Notes: generated by a model not told the origin, from the letters alone. Counted from the stretch's first letter, positions 17,720 to 26,781 are shown. The stretch: 52,180 nt of DNA from Pseudanabaena sp. M085S1SP2A07QC (GCA_020404895.1 JADBWK010000059.1:1-52180); one strand, 5' to 3'. Translations and numbers: made by a program.

Positions 17720-17759
17720 AAAAAAGCCAGACCACGCGATCGCTTGCTCTGGCTTTTTT
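17720..17759 (+). terminator. Rho-independent terminator
   Basis: AAAAAAGCCAGA and TCTGGCTTTTTT pair around a loop that contains a HIP1 site. A T-run follows on the plus strand and an A-run precedes, so it could work in both directions. It ends the region of the porin remnant. Confidence 0.8.
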
Positions 17760-17913
17760 GTGGAACAGAAGATCCCTAGTTTAGTTTTTTTTATATAGCT
17801 GCTTGGGTTGTACTCATCAACAATAATATACTCCTCAAGCTTTGAAATTTGCCATTCAATAGCCTTGATACAGCGATCGCTTTCAATTTTGTCGGAGATG
17901 AGGCTTTGTTCAC

Positions 17914-18762
17914 TTAAATTTCTTTAATAGCTTCATATGATAAACCAGTCGATTCCGCAATAATTTCTATAGCTATATTTTGTTCTTTCAATGCTTTGGC
18001 AACTTTTTCAATACCCTTTTCAATACCCTTTTCAATACCAACCCTTTCACCCTCTTGAAAGGCTGTATCAAATACATTTTTTACTTCTAGATACTGGACT
18101 AAACTCTTTTTATATTGTTCATACTGTTCCACATTTAAGTGGGATATTTCTGCGATTTCAAAACCTTTCTGAAAGATTGGTTCATTCAATATTGCGGGTA
18201 TGTGATCAAAATTTTCTAAGTTTTTTAAAAAGTAGAGCCATTTATCAAAATGCGTTACTAATTCATTTTCTTGTTTATTGAATAACGGCATTTGTAAAAA
18301 TTTAAAGTTTAATTTATCAAAGAAAATATCCCCATCTTGGTCTTTCAAACAGACATCGCGTCTAAATTTAGATGTTGTATGTTCATCGTACTCGAAATCT
18401 AATATGGCAATAAAATAGATCGGTAGTAAATGAAAATTCCAATCGCCTTTTTCAGATTGTTCTCTAATCGGAAATGTGGAATAGAACAAGGCTCGATCTT
18501 TGAAATATTTAATTTTTGCTTTTTGCATTTCCACAATAAATTTATCGCCAGTTTTGCTTTCGCAGTAAATATCAAAAATGGCTTTACGCTCTGATATGGT
18601 ATCAGCAAGATTTTCAGGATTTTTAAAGGCTAATTGTTGAATTTGATGATGTATCGGTAGCAGTTGATTAAGAAAATCGATGAGTAAATCTTTACTGCCT
18701 TCTTCACCAAACAGTTTTTTAAACCCAAAATCGGTATAAGGATTAAAGTATTTGGCAACCAT
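17914..18762 (-). CDS. Rpn/PD-(D/E)XK nuclease family putative transposase
   Basis: A 282-residue protein of the group annotated as Rpn family recombination-promoting nuclease or putative transposase. It starts with the typical YFNPYTDFGFKKLFGEEGSK (residues 5-24) and continues LLIDFLNQLL, ERKAIFDIYC, and GDKFIVEMQKAK, which carries the D...E-x-Q/K nuclease core. The C-terminal part has three GIEK repeats from a 12-bp tandem repeat (about 18007-18042), then a helical tail. These proteins act as DNA endonucleases in Escherichia coli; the role here is unknown. A weak A+T-rich ribosome site precedes the ATG. Confidence 0.88.
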   Translation of the reverse strand: MVAKYFNPYTDFGFKKLFGEEGSKDLLIDFLNQLLPIHHQIQQLAFKNPENLADTISERKAIFDIYCESKTGDKFIVEMQKAKIKYFKDRALFYSTFPIREQSEKGDWNFHLLPIYFIAILDFEYDEHTTSKFRRDVCLKDQDGDIFFDKLNFKFLQMPLFNKQENELVTHFDKWLYFLKNLENFDHIPAILNEPIFQKGFEIAEISHLNVEQYEQYKKSLVQYLEVKNVFDTAFQEGERVGIEKGIEKGIEKVAKALKEQNIAIEIIAESTGLSYEAIKEI

Positions 18763-18916
18763 AATTATTTTTTTAATATTATTTAAATTAAATACTCACT
18801 AAGTAGACAATGCATTTAGATTTAAGATTTTCACAAAATTAAATATTCGACTTTAGTATAACTCAGCTTTTTTAATCTGCTCTTGCTCGTAGCCGTATTC
18901 ACCCCGATCGCTATAT

Positions 18917-19564
18917 TTACCAAATCTTTGCCTGAAATTTTTGATCATTGACAATCTCTACTGTCTCACCCGAAGGACGAATCACAAATAAACCCTTTTG
19001 ATAAGCATAGCGATCTATACCTTGATTAATCTCAATTCCCGCAACAGCACCATAGGCTTGATAGTTCTTATAGGCTGGGAAAGCAATCTTAAATTTCTGA
19101 AGTTTCCCAATAAATTCATCCACATCATCTTTAGAGAGTTTGGATTTACATTCCACTAACACTACATCTGTAGTATCTACTGCTAAGATATCGATCTCCA
19201 TGGCAATATCTTGTCGAGTAACACTGACTCTAGGGTGCTTTTCCTTTACATCTATTCCCCGTTCCTGAAAAAGTCTGACTACAGCAGGTTCTACTAATTC
19301 CTCAACAAATCTACCCCAGCGAGTAGTTAGCGCGTTAACTGCACGAGTTGCCTCAGCTACTGATCGCTTTAATTGTTCAAGACTGCGATCGCTCTGGGCT
19401 TTAGATTCTGCAAAACGGCGATCTGCTTCAGCAGCACGATGATCTGCATCAGCGCTACGGCGATCATACTCCTCGCGCGATATGCGAAGCTCTTCTTGAA
19501 ACCCTTCTTGTGATACACGAAAAAGAGCATAAATGTCTTCTATTGTGATGGGTTGTTGGCTCAT
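18917..19564 (-). CDS. Coiled-coil protein with PD-(D/E)XK nuclease-like domain (DUF3782-like)
   Basis: About 215 residues from the ATG at 19564. The first third is a charged coiled coil rich in R, E, A and D (REEYDRRSADADHRAAEADR). The second half, FVEELVEPAVVRLFQERGID, then EIDILAVDTTDVVLVECKSK, has the D-x(n)-E-x-K arrangement of PD-(D/E)XK nucleases (Asp of EIDI, Glu and Lys of VECK). Similar proteins are abundant in filamentous cyanobacteria and often match DUF3782. No partner gene is seen; a start at 19582 (GTG) is possible. Confidence 0.78.
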   Translation of the reverse strand: MSQQPITIEDIYALFRVSQEGFQEELRISREEYDRRSADADHRAAEADRRFAESKAQSDRSLEQLKRSVAEATRAVNALTTRWGRFVEELVEPAVVRLFQERGIDVKEKHPRVSVTRQDIAMEIDILAVDTTDVVLVECKSKLSKDDVDEFIGKLQKFKIAFPAYKNYQAYGAVAGIEINQGIDRYAYQKGLFVIRPSGETVEIVNDQKFQAKIW

Positions 19565-19638
19565 GGCTGTTTGACTACACAATCAGACTTATTTTAGCTT
19601 TAAAATGAAGGTATTGCGCCTTACTTTGATAAATACCT

Positions 19639-20520
19639 ATGGCTGTTCGTCATCTCAAATTACCGTTACTAATTGGTCTGAGTTTACTGTCGGCGATCGC
19701 AGCCATAATCTTTGGTGTATCCCGTGCCGATGCATTGCAAGCAATGCTCAGATCTAATACTCCAAAACTTGGTGATACCGTATCAGTCTGGATCGCGACT
19801 GATAAATCCTCGGCAGCACCACCAACTGTATCGATGAATAATAAGCAGTTTCCTGCGTTCGCGATGTCCCTAAATCGTTGGCGAGCATTTATTCCCACGA
19901 CTCCGCTCGATAAGGCTGGACTAAGACAAGTAGTGGTGACGGCTGATGGTTTACAGCAAACTTTGCCGATGCAATTAGGCGATCGCAAATTTCCGACTCA
20001 AAGTATTTGGATTAATGATTCGGGCGGTGGATCGGAACCAACGGATTATGAATGGGACAAAGTTTCGGCTTTTAAAAAATTAGTGACACCTCAGAAATTC
20101 TGGAATGGGGCATTCCTCAGACCTAATGAAGGTGAAATCACGACAGGCTTTGGGATTCAGCGTTATTACAACGGCGTATTCGCTGACGACTATTACCATC
20201 GTGGTGTGGACTATGCAGGAGGCACAGGCTCACCTGTAATTGCCCCAGCCTCTGGATATATCCGCTTAGTAGGGACTGTATCTCAGGGTTTTCTGTTGCA
20301 TGGCAATACCATCGGCTTGGATCACGGACAGGGCGTGGCAAGTATCTTTTTGCATCTCAGCGAAATCTATGTAAAAGAAGGAGATTTTGTGAAGGCGGGG
20401 CAAGTAATTGGCGCAATTGGCGCGACGGGAGCAGTCACTGGACCACACTTGCATTGGGGGCTGTATGTGAATGGTGAAGCAATCGATCCTGTCGCATGGC
20501 GATATGAAGGTGTCGAATAG
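19639..20520 (+). CDS. M23-family peptidoglycan endopeptidase
   Basis: Envelope zinc metallopeptidase (LytM/M23 fold) of 293 residues. A hydrophobic N-terminal segment (about 9-27, LIGLSLLSAIAAIIFGVS) sends it to the periplasm. A beta-rich region (about 35-115) precedes the catalytic domain, whose metal-binding motifs are intact: YYHRGVDYAGG (H...D) and GPHLHWGLYVNG (HxH). GSPVIAPASGYIRLVG is the usual core strand. It cleaves peptide crosslinks or regulates amidases. A hairpin 11 nt after the stop separates it from pmbA/tldE. Confidence 0.92.
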   Translation: MAVRHLKLPLLIGLSLLSAIAAIIFGVSRADALQAMLRSNTPKLGDTVSVWIATDKSSAAPPTVSMNNKQFPAFAMSLNRWRAFIPTTPLDKAGLRQVVVTADGLQQTLPMQLGDRKFPTQSIWINDSGGGSEPTDYEWDKVSAFKKLVTPQKFWNGAFLRPNEGEITTGFGIQRYYNGVFADDYYHRGVDYAGGTGSPVIAPASGYIRLVGTVSQGFLLHGNTIGLDHGQGVASIFLHLSEIYVKEGDFVKAGQVIGAIGATGAVTGPHLHWGLYVNGEAIDPVAWRYEGVE

Positions 20521-20531
20521 CTGTCCTGCTA

Positions 20532-20572
20532 AGCTTATAAAAGAAAGTGCTTAGCGCTTTCTTTTATAAGCT
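20532..20572. repeat. AGCTTATAAAAGAAAG hairpin
   Basis: Inverted repeat AGCTTATAAAAGAAAG...CTTTCTTTTATAAGCT with one G-T pair near the loop, between the M23 gene and the pmbA/tldE start. It probably ends the first transcript. Confidence 0.8.
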
Positions 20573-20582
20573 AGCGATCGCC

Positions 20583-21884
20583 ATGACAATTAACCCCGAA
20601 CAATTATTAGAACATGCACTCAAATCTGGAACTGAAGCCGCTGAAGTGTATGCATCAAGCTCAGTTTCACGTCCAGTATTTTTTGAAGCAAATCGTCTGA
20701 AGCAGCTAGAGAGTATTGACTCAGAGGGTGTGGGTTTACGGATTTGGAAAGATGGCAGGGTGGGCTTAGCGATCGCCTATGGTTCGGTAGAGCTAGAAGA
20801 CTTGGTGCAGCAAGCGATCGCCTTGAGTGCCTTGAATGAACCTGAAGAGATTTTATTGAGAGCGTCAACTGTGGCTGACTATCCAAAACTTTATGGACAG
20901 GAAGTTAGTGTTGAGCAGATGATTGATTGTGGTAAACAGGCGATCTCACAGGTTCTTGATCATTATCCTGAGGCAGTATGTGGTGCAGATTGGGATTGTG
21001 GGCAAGAAACGTTACGAATTCTCAATAGCAAAGGTTTGGACTGTGGCTATACAGATATTACGGTGGATGCTTCTCTAAGTGCAGAGTTAACGCGGGGAGA
21101 CGACTTTCTCAATGTTTGGTATGGTCTATCGGATCGCGGTAATTTGCCACCTGAAGAGATCGCTAAAAAGGTATTGCAATATCTTGATTGGGCAAAGAAA
21201 AATGCACCTGCACCATCGGGGAAATCACCTGTAATATTTACGGGCAAGGCAGCAGATTTGTTATGGGGTGTAGTTGCGATCGCCATGAGCGGGAGACAGG
21301 TTCAGCAAAAAACGACACCTTGGCTAGATAAAGTTGGACAACCAGTAATCTCTGATATTTTTACCGTTACCCAACATCCAGACTTTGGGGTTTACAGTTC
21401 ACCTTTTGATGATGAAGGTACACCCACGCAGGAAACTACTTGGATTGATCATGGAGTTTTGCAGGGGTTTTACGGCGATATGCGTACTTGTAAGGAATTG
21501 GGAATTGCTGCCACAGGTAACGGCTTTCGCGGAGATTTGGGCAACTATCCTAGTCCTGGGCTATTTAATTTAGCGATCGCTGCTAGTCAAACCATCCAAG
21601 GCGATATTTTGGAACTGGCGGCAACTTTAAAAAATGGCTTAATTGTCGATCAAGTCCTAGGTGATGACATAGATGTATCAGGAGATTTTTCGATTAATGT
21701 TGATCTTGGATATCGTGTTAAAAACGGCAAAATTATCGGACGGGTCAAGGACACGATGCTATCTGGGAATGTCTATAATGCGCTCAATCATGTTGTTGCG
21801 GTAGGTAGCGATCGGCAGTGGCATGGTTCGCTATTTGGCTCAGCGATGATCGTTGAAGGGCTATCGATTACTAGCCGAGAATAA
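20583..21884 (+). CDS. pmbA: TldD/PmbA family metalloprotease subunit (TldE/PmbA)
   Basis: A 433-residue cytosolic protein of the TldD/TldE family, which forms a heterodimeric protease acting on modified peptides and unfolded segments. Family blocks are seen: EVYASSSVSRPVFFEANRLK near the start, the glycine-rich GVGLRIWKDGRVGLAI, LLWGVVAIAMSGRQVQQKTT, DEGTPTQETTWIDHGVLQGF and the C-terminal SGNVYNALNHVVAVGSDRQW. The zinc-binding HExxxH helix of TldD is not seen, which points to the PmbA/TldE subunit. The ATG at 20583 is preferred to the GTG at 20547, which lies inside the hairpin. Confidence 0.9.
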   Translation: MTINPEQLLEHALKSGTEAAEVYASSSVSRPVFFEANRLKQLESIDSEGVGLRIWKDGRVGLAIAYGSVELEDLVQQAIALSALNEPEEILLRASTVADYPKLYGQEVSVEQMIDCGKQAISQVLDHYPEAVCGADWDCGQETLRILNSKGLDCGYTDITVDASLSAELTRGDDFLNVWYGLSDRGNLPPEEIAKKVLQYLDWAKKNAPAPSGKSPVIFTGKAADLLWGVVAIAMSGRQVQQKTTPWLDKVGQPVISDIFTVTQHPDFGVYSSPFDDEGTPTQETTWIDHGVLQGFYGDMRTCKELGIAATGNGFRGDLGNYPSPGLFNLAIAASQTIQGDILELAATLKNGLIVDQVLGDDIDVSGDFSINVDLGYRVKNGKIIGRVKDTMLSGNVYNALNHVVAVGSDRQWHGSLFGSAMIVEGLSITSRE

Positions 21885-21887
21885 TTT

Positions 21888-22035
21888 CTAGAAGCCTGTC
21901 GGGGAAACCCCAAATTGCGCTCGTAGGGTGTGTTAGCGATAGCGTAACGCCCCTACGAGCGCAGTTAGCGCATTCTAACACACCCTACAGCAAATCTGTT
22001 TAGCAAGAAATGATGTTTCTCCGTCAGGCTTCTAG
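21888..22035. repeat. Short element with CTAGAAGCCTG inverted ends
   Basis: CTAGAAGCCTGTCGGGGAAA at left pairs with TTTCTCCGTCAGGCTTCTAG at right (two mismatches). Inside is a GTAGGGTGTGTTAGCG-type palindrome (21921-21988) related to the repeat at 6338-6409. It starts 3 nt after the pmbA/tldE stop and ends before the tRNA promoter. Confidence 0.8.
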
Positions 22036-22066
22036 GGTTTTTGTTATTTTTTTGAATGGCAATTGC

Positions 22067-22072
22067 TATAAT
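22067..22072 (+). promoter_or_regulatory. Extended -10 promoter of tRNA-Arg
   Basis: TGCTATAAT is a perfect extended -10 box 60 nt before the tRNA gene. No good -35 is required or seen, only a T-rich stretch. Confidence 0.65.
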
Positions 22073-22131
22073 GTCTAGACTAGCAGTGTAATACCTAGTT
22101 AAAACTACTAGTTAAAATTGCATTTTCTCTT

Positions 22132-22204
<73 letters not shown>

Positions 22205-22231
22205 GTTCCTCAAACCATATACCTTGTAAGC

Positions 22232-22260
22232 AAAGACCTCAGTCTATTGAGGTCTTTTTT
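22232..22260 (+). terminator. Terminator after tRNA-Arg
   Basis: AAAGACCTCA...TGAGGTCTTT followed by T residues, about 28 nt after the tRNA. The 90 bp that follow contain several GGTCAC-like words but no gene. Confidence 0.85.
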
Positions 22261-22350
22261 ATTGTGCGTGGAATAGCCCAAAATGGTCACAGTCGGTCAT
22301 TATTTTTGGATAACGTGGTCACTGTTTTGGTCACGGTCTGCGGTCGTGAT

Positions 22351-22559
22351 ATATAGCAACGCAAGAGATAGATAGGACATAAAACCTAAAAGATGAGTGG
22401 CAGAGCTTCGCTCTGCCACTCATCTTTTAGGTTTTATGTCCTACTCCCTTCCCAGTGAAAAATTAGACATTGCGGCGCTTCGCGCCGCAACGCTAATTCT
22501 TGGTTTTATATGGCTATTTCTTTGGTGGGAAAGGAGTAAGCAAAGATTACATTGCTATA
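22351..22559. repeat. Family A element, copy 2, interrupted by a family B element
   Basis: Ends ATATAGCAACGCAAGAGATA and ATTACATTGCTATA match family A. The core hairpin (arms AAAACCTAAAAGATGAGTGG, then CAGAGC, loop TTC) has 4 extra bases, AGTG/CACT, in each arm and a T/A change in each arm compared with copies 1 and 3. The right side is split at TA by the B element at 22444-22536, after which AGCAAAG of family A resumes. Confidence 0.88.
22444..22536. repeat. Family B element, copy 1, nested in family A
   Basis: CTCCCTTCCCAGTG at left and GGTGGGAAAGGAG at right are inverted ends, flanked by TA on both sides. The core hairpin is TGCGGCGC, loop TTC, GCGCCGCA, with ATTAG/CTAAT outside and a few mismatches between. 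GGTTTTATATGGCTATTTC lies to its right. Copy 2 (32118-32211) is in the opposite orientation. TA duplication and terminal repeats suit an IS630/Tc1-type helper. Confidence 0.88.
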
Positions 22560-22641
22560 AAATGCAAAAAGCCTACCTGTAGCGAGGAGGTGAGCTGAAA
22601 AACTTATTGATACCAAAGCACAAAGTAGAGACTACAGATGG

Positions 22642-22736
22642 TTAGAACTTACGCAAAAATGCCCTGAAAGCCTCACTTTGCCGTAGGGGCAATTCATGAA
22701 TTGCCCCTACGGCTCGTTCTTTTGCGTAAGTCCTAA
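22642..22736. repeat. Short element with TTAGAACTTACGCAAAA ends
   Basis: TTAGAACTTACGCAAAA pairs with TTTTGCGTAAGTCCTAA. The centre holds a 28-bp perfect palindrome (22683-22710) made of GTAGGGGCAATTCA and its complement. It is a non-coding miniature element; the end type is common in cyanobacteria. Confidence 0.82.
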
Positions 22737-22761
22737 TGGTATAAAATGCTGTGGAAAAATA

Positions 22762-22814
22762 AAGCCCAAAAAATGAGTAGAGGAGCAAAGCACCTCTACT
22801 CATTTTCTGGGCTT
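22762..22814. repeat. Hairpin after agrE
   Basis: AAGCCCAAAAAATGAGTAG...CTACTCATTTTCTGGGCTT, one mismatch, with a GCAAAGC tip. It lies 16 nt beyond the agrE stop and probably ends that transcript. Confidence 0.82.
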
Positions 22815-22830
22815 ACACCAATTTAGTCTT

Positions 22831-24939
22831 CTAAACGCCAACTGCCACAGGGCTATCCATCTTCTTCAATTGCTGAACCAGCAAGCTGAGAAATAGACCA
22901 ACATCGGTCACCACACCAACAGACTCCACCGAACCGCGATCGGAGAGTTTGGTCACAACCGCAGGATTGATATCCACACAAACCATCTTCACGCCAGCAG
23001 GAGTCATATTGCCCACACCGATGGAATGCAGCATTGATGACAGCATCAAAATCATATCTGCACCACGAATCTGCTCACTATACAAACGTTGTGCTTCGAG
23101 CAAATCCATCACGGTATCAGGCAAAGGCCCGTCATCACGAATGGAACCAGCAAGGACAAAAGGAATATTATTAGTAACGCATTCGTACATCACGCCAGTT
23201 TTCACAAAACCAGCTTCTACAGCCTTATGGATGCTGCCATAGCGGCGGACTGAGTTAATCACTTTCAGGTGATGGCGATGTCCTCCTTTGACGCTGATAC
23301 CACGCTTGAGATCAACGCCGAGGGAAGTACCCATAGACGATTGCTCCATGTCATGAACCGCGATCGCATTACCGCCAAGCATTGATTGTACATAGCCTTC
23401 ACGGATTAAGTAAGCAAGGTGAGGAGCGCCGCCAGTATGTACCACTACGGGACCACAGGAGACCACCAACTTACCACCGCGATCGCGAATTTGGCGAAGT
23501 TCCCATGCGATCTGTTCGACAATAAGTTCGACGCGACGTTCGCTGGACACACCCGCACCCATGAAGGAAAACTCTTCCTTCTTAGCAGTATCTCTAGCTT
23601 CAGGTTTACGGATAGTTCGCACGCCATCATAACCAACGACCACGCGATCGCCGACCACGAGATCACGCAAAAGCTTACAGTTTGCAGAGCCATCGGCACT
23701 AATTGCGATCGCTGCATCCATCCGCTGATTATTACAACGAACCCATACGCCATCTACACAGGCTTCTGTTGGATAAATTGTGCTGACATAGAAGTCATCA
23801 GGAGCAACTCCATCTTGTAAAACAGGCTCAAGATTTGCAGCGCATGTATCGCGATCTTGCAATACTGCACCGATTTCAATCAGTTCACCCATGATCGTTT
23901 CCATAAGATCATGAGATGGGGCGGAGATACGAATCCGTGCTAGAGACGTACTTTGTCTCTGTTCACCAAGATTGAACTCTAATACTTGGAAACTGCCACC
24001 ATTATCGGTTACTAAATCAAGAGCACGATTAATAATGCCTGAGTCGAGTAAATGTCCTGTTAACTCGACAATACGAGCTTCTACACCACTTGGCTCAGAT
24101 GCCTCCAATTCGCTACTGATCGGAACTTCAATGGTTCGTAAAGTTAAGCATTTAGCGGCTCCACCTGCTTTTAGAAACTCGGTAAGAGGCGTTTCGATCA
24201 CTGTAAACCCAGCATTGGTAATGCGTTGTTTTAAGCCATCGCTGATTTTGTTCATCACCACATTGCGATCAACATTAACCGCATTGCAAGCAAAGTTAAC
24301 AGCATCAGCTTCTTCGATTACAATCCGCTTATCAGCAGGAACCCGCATTTCAATTAAACGATTGGAATAGGAATCAAAGGCGGGGGGGTAATACAGCAAA
24401 TATCCACCCGTTAATGGACAAAAGCAGGTATCGAGGTGATAAAAGCGATTGTCAATTAAACGTAGTGAAAGAACTTCGACATCTAGCCATTTTGCCAAAT
24501 AGGGATGTGCATCTAGTTCTGAGCGGAAGCCGTAGCCAGCCCAGAGCCAACCACCCTTGCGATCAAACAAGGCATCACCTGCACCTTCAAAAGGTAAATC
24601 CTTGGGTAGTTCAAACACTGTAAAGCCCTTAGACTCAAACCATGCTTTGAAATAAGGTTCTTCGCCTTGACGCTCTTTGTGTAAAAAACGACTCAATACC
24701 GCCTTGTCACCTAATACCAATCCAGCATTGGCGGTGAATACCATATCTGGCCAGCCTTTTTCGGGTGTCACTAGTTCAACATTGACTAAACCCTTAAGGA
24801 CTCCATAAAGTTTTTGCCATTGCACTACAGCGCGATCGCGGCTAGATTTGTGAACATTGCCCTCCATCCAAGGATTGATCACATAGTCTACGTCGTAGTG
24901 ATCGGGGGCACACATCAGATAATTCAGTTGGGCAGTCAT
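22831..24939 (-). CDS. agrE: Bifunctional arginine dihydrolase/ornithine cyclodeaminase (AgrE/ArgZ type)
   Basis: Cytosolic enzyme of cyanobacterial arginine catabolism. The N-terminal half (about 1-280) is a guanidine-modifying-enzyme domain: MCAPDHYDVDYVINPWMEGN, PDMVFTANAGLVLG, FEGAGDALFD, YHLDTCFCPL with the catalytic His, and FACNAVNV with the catalytic Cys. It turns arginine into ornithine, ammonia and CO2. The C-terminal half (TIGR00300/LOR-SDH-like, LVVSCGPVVVHTGGAPHLAY onward) is the ornithine cyclodeaminase that makes proline in AgrE. The ATG at 24939 (MTAQLNYLMCAPDHY) is chosen, giving 702 residues close to the family's length; the frame to 25038 is an unlikely extension. This links cyanophycin-derived arginine to nitrogen release. 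Confidence 0.93.
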   Translation of the reverse strand: MTAQLNYLMCAPDHYDVDYVINPWMEGNVHKSSRDRAVVQWQKLYGVLKGLVNVELVTPEKGWPDMVFTANAGLVLGDKAVLSRFLHKERQGEEPYFKAWFESKGFTVFELPKDLPFEGAGDALFDRKGGWLWAGYGFRSELDAHPYLAKWLDVEVLSLRLIDNRFYHLDTCFCPLTGGYLLYYPPAFDSYSNRLIEMRVPADKRIVIEEADAVNFACNAVNVDRNVVMNKISDGLKQRITNAGFTVIETPLTEFLKAGGAAKCLTLRTIEVPISSELEASEPSGVEARIVELTGHLLDSGIINRALDLVTDNGGSFQVLEFNLGEQRQSTSLARIRISAPSHDLMETIMGELIEIGAVLQDRDTCAANLEPVLQDGVAPDDFYVSTIYPTEACVDGVWVRCNNQRMDAAIAISADGSANCKLLRDLVVGDRVVVGYDGVRTIRKPEARDTAKKEEFSFMGAGVSSERRVELIVEQIAWELRQIRDRGGKLVVSCGPVVVHTGGAPHLAYLIREGYVQSMLGGNAIAVHDMEQSSMGTSLGVDLKRGISVKGGHRHHLKVINSVRRYGSIHKAVEAGFVKTGVMYECVTNNIPFVLAGSIRDDGPLPDTVMDLLEAQRLYSEQIRGADMILMLSSMLHSIGVGNMTPAGVKMVCVDINPAVVTKLSDRGSVESVGVVTDVGLFLSLLVQQLKKMDSPVAVGV

Positions 24940-25114
24940 AAATAAAATAAATAATTTGAGGGAAATGCAATTTTTGGTCACATCCATAATGGCAGCCACC
25001 AAAAATTGCCAAACAATTGCAAAGCTGCCAATCTTCAATCATACCTAATGGTTTATGCGGTAAACCCTTACAAAAGTTATCGTCTCTTGATAATTGTTGC
25101 GATCGTTAAAATTC

Positions 25115-25215
25115 CAAAGATAAGTGGCGACGCGAAGCGTCGCCACTTATCTTTGCGCAACCAAATATTTTTGTAAGAATGCTGCAAAGCAGCATTCTTA
25201 CAAAAATATTTGGTT
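25115..25215. repeat. Two perfect hairpins side by side
   Basis: 25115-25155: CAAAGATAAGTGGCGACGC arms, loop GAA. 25159-25215: 27-bp arms beginning AACCAAATATTTTTG, loop AAA. Both are exact. They lie upstream of agrE, in the gap before the possible small RNA. Confidence 0.85.
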
Positions 25216-25279
25216 TTATTTCAGTGTAAAGCGCTATAACGTCCAAAAAATTTGCCGCAAAGTATTGCAAATAATTAGA

Positions 25280-25495
25280 CAATAGGATAGATTACTAATA
25301 GACCCATCCTATTCCCCCCCGTGTGGGTCTAGTATCCCCGAAATGGCAATTACTTCCGAAAGGGGTAAGCGCAAATTAGTAGACCTAAAGCTATCCGCTA
25401 CACATACGGTATGGTGGCTACTGATGCCGAAGGGATATTTTGTAATCCTACAACTGAATAAACAAAAAAGGTTCGCGATGCGAGCCTTTTTTGTT
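25280..25495 (+). ncRNA. Possible structured small RNA with its own terminator
   Basis: TTGCAA and TAGATT spaced by 17 bp (about 25265-25293) form a plausible promoter. The following 200 nt contain nested complementary segments (GGTCTA...TAGACC around TCCCC...GGGG) and end at a strong terminator (25461-25495: AACAAAAAAGGTTCGC, GAT, GCGAGCCTTTTTTGTT). No gene in this strand lies downstream. The length is like cyanobacterial 6S RNA, but I cannot show the 6S bubble. A 40-codon frame inside lacks any known feature. Confidence 0.4.
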
Positions 25496-25626
25496 TTTGG
25501 TTTTTAATTCACAAAAGTGTGACGACACTTTTGTGAATTAAAAACCAAAAACAGGAAGGGTTTTAAAACCACAAAATAGCTACGCCATTTTATGGTTTGG
25601 TATAAAATCTCGCAAAGCGAGATTTT
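25494..25626. repeat. Cluster of three hairpins before moaA end
   Basis: 25494-25551: exact 27-bp arms beginning TTTTTGGTTTTTAATTCAC, 4-nt loop; its inner part equals the hairpin at 3274-3307. 25565-25599: imperfect AAACCACAAAATAG hairpin. 25604-25626: AAAATCTCGC, loop AAA, exact, ending 4 nt beyond the moaA stop. Confidence 0.82.
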
Positions 25627-25630
25627 TGGC

Positions 25631-26695
25631 TTATCCGCCAATTTGAGACATGGTGCGAAAATAACTTTTTTGTTCGCCAGTCCCCCGATCGCGTTCTTTA
25701 AAATTGATTTCATCCTTGAGATTCAGCAAATCACGCACCGCAATTCGCAACTCAGTAAAATCTTGACCCCGTCGTAATGCCGTTTTGAGATCAATTTGTC
25801 CAGTTTCATTTAATAAACATGGGCGCAATAAGCCATCCGCAGAGAGACGCATCCGATTACAGCGATCGCAAAAACATTCAGACATTTGACTAATAAAGCC
25901 CAAAGTCCCCTTCGCATTAGGAATTTGAAATATATCGGCTGGCCCATTGCCTTTGCAATTACCAGCATTTAAGCCATAGCGATCGCCTATTTGTTGGCGC
26001 AAGGTTGCCGAGTCTACCCAACCTTTATGGGTAAAAAGGCTGTCATTACCGATCGGCATAAATTCAATAAACCGAATATGCCAATTGCGATCGATACTCA
26101 AAGCCGCTAAATCTAGTATTTCGCGATCGTTCACATCTGGCACAACCACCACATTTAATTTAAGTGGATCAAAACCCACTTCGTGAGCCGCTAAAATTCC
26201 CGCCCATACTTTCTCCCAAAGATTGCGCCCTGTGATCTGCCGAAATACATCGCGATCGAGGGAATCAAGACTAATGTTAATTCGCCGTAAACCTGCTTCG
26301 TACAAAGGTTTCGCTAATTCGCCTAGCATAAAACCATTAGTGGTCATCGACAGATCTTCGACACCCTGTAAATTTGCGATCGCCTCTACCAAGCTCACCA
26401 AATCTCGCCGCAGTAAAGGTTCACCACCAGTTAGTCGAAAATTCTTAAAGCCAAGGGGAATAAATACCTCTTCTAATAACGCGATTAATTCATCATTGGT
26501 GAGGCTTTCCTGCGCTTGAATATAATCAACTTCTGCGCCTTCAGGCATACAGTAGGTGCAACGAAAATTGCAGCGATCGATCAAACTGATGCGAAGGTAG
26601 TCAACAGTATTCACAGATTTACGTCCTTGTGGTGTGCATTGCGGCAAGTAATTGTGGCGTTTTAAACCACGATTAATCTCTGTTTTTTCAGGCAC
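25631..26695 (-). CDS. moaA: GTP 3',8-cyclase MoaA
   Basis: Radical SAM enzyme starting molybdenum cofactor synthesis, converting GTP to the 3',8-cyclo compound used by MoaC. The N-terminal cluster motif [15 protein letters not shown] (CxxxCxxC) and the C-terminal cluster [11 protein letters not shown]...CLLN are complete, and the protein ends in the conserved [14 protein letters not shown] and FIEFMPIG are family blocks. The 354 residues carry a slightly longer N-terminus ([17 protein letters not shown]). The cofactor is needed by the xanthine dehydrogenase encoded at 33-37 kb. Divergent from ilvE across an 86-bp gap. Confidence 0.95.
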   Translation of the reverse strand: MPEKTEINRGLKRHNYLPQCTPQGRKSVNTVDYLRISLIDRCNFRCTYCMPEGAEVDYIQAQESLTNDELIALLEEVFIPLGFKNFRLTGGEPLLRRDLVSLVEAIANLQGVEDLSMTTNGFMLGELAKPLYEAGLRRINISLDSLDRDVFRQITGRNLWEKVWAGILAAHEVGFDPLKLNVVVVPDVNDREILDLAALSIDRNWHIRFIEFMPIGNDSLFTHKGWVDSATLRQQIGDRYGLNAGNCKGNGPADIFQIPNAKGTLGFISQMSECFCDRCNRMRLSADGLLRPCLLNETGQIDLKTALRRGQDFTELRIAVRDLLNLKDEINFKERDRGTGEQKSYFRTMSQIGG

Positions 26696-26781
26696 GGCGC
26701 GAATTGCTGCCGCTAATTTTCTGAGTTTTAATTAATCCTAGTTATATGATAGAAAAATAATTGATCAAGATGTGTTAAACC

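Noticed and set aside
18007-18042. 12-bp tandem repeat as a possible CRISPR or satellite
   Set aside because: It is an in-frame GIEK codon repeat within the Rpn-like gene; three units only, no spacers. No CRISPR array is seen in the window.
22262-22350. Possible integrase remnant after tRNA-Arg, with repeated GGTCAC words
   Set aside because: Translation in three frames gives nothing recognisable and no attachment-site duplication of the tRNA end is visible nearby.
24940-25038. 33-residue hydrophobic N-terminal extension of AgrE suggesting a membrane form
   Set aside because: Known AgrE/ArgZ proteins start near MTAQ...YLMCAPDHY; the extension is likely 5' untranslated sequence.
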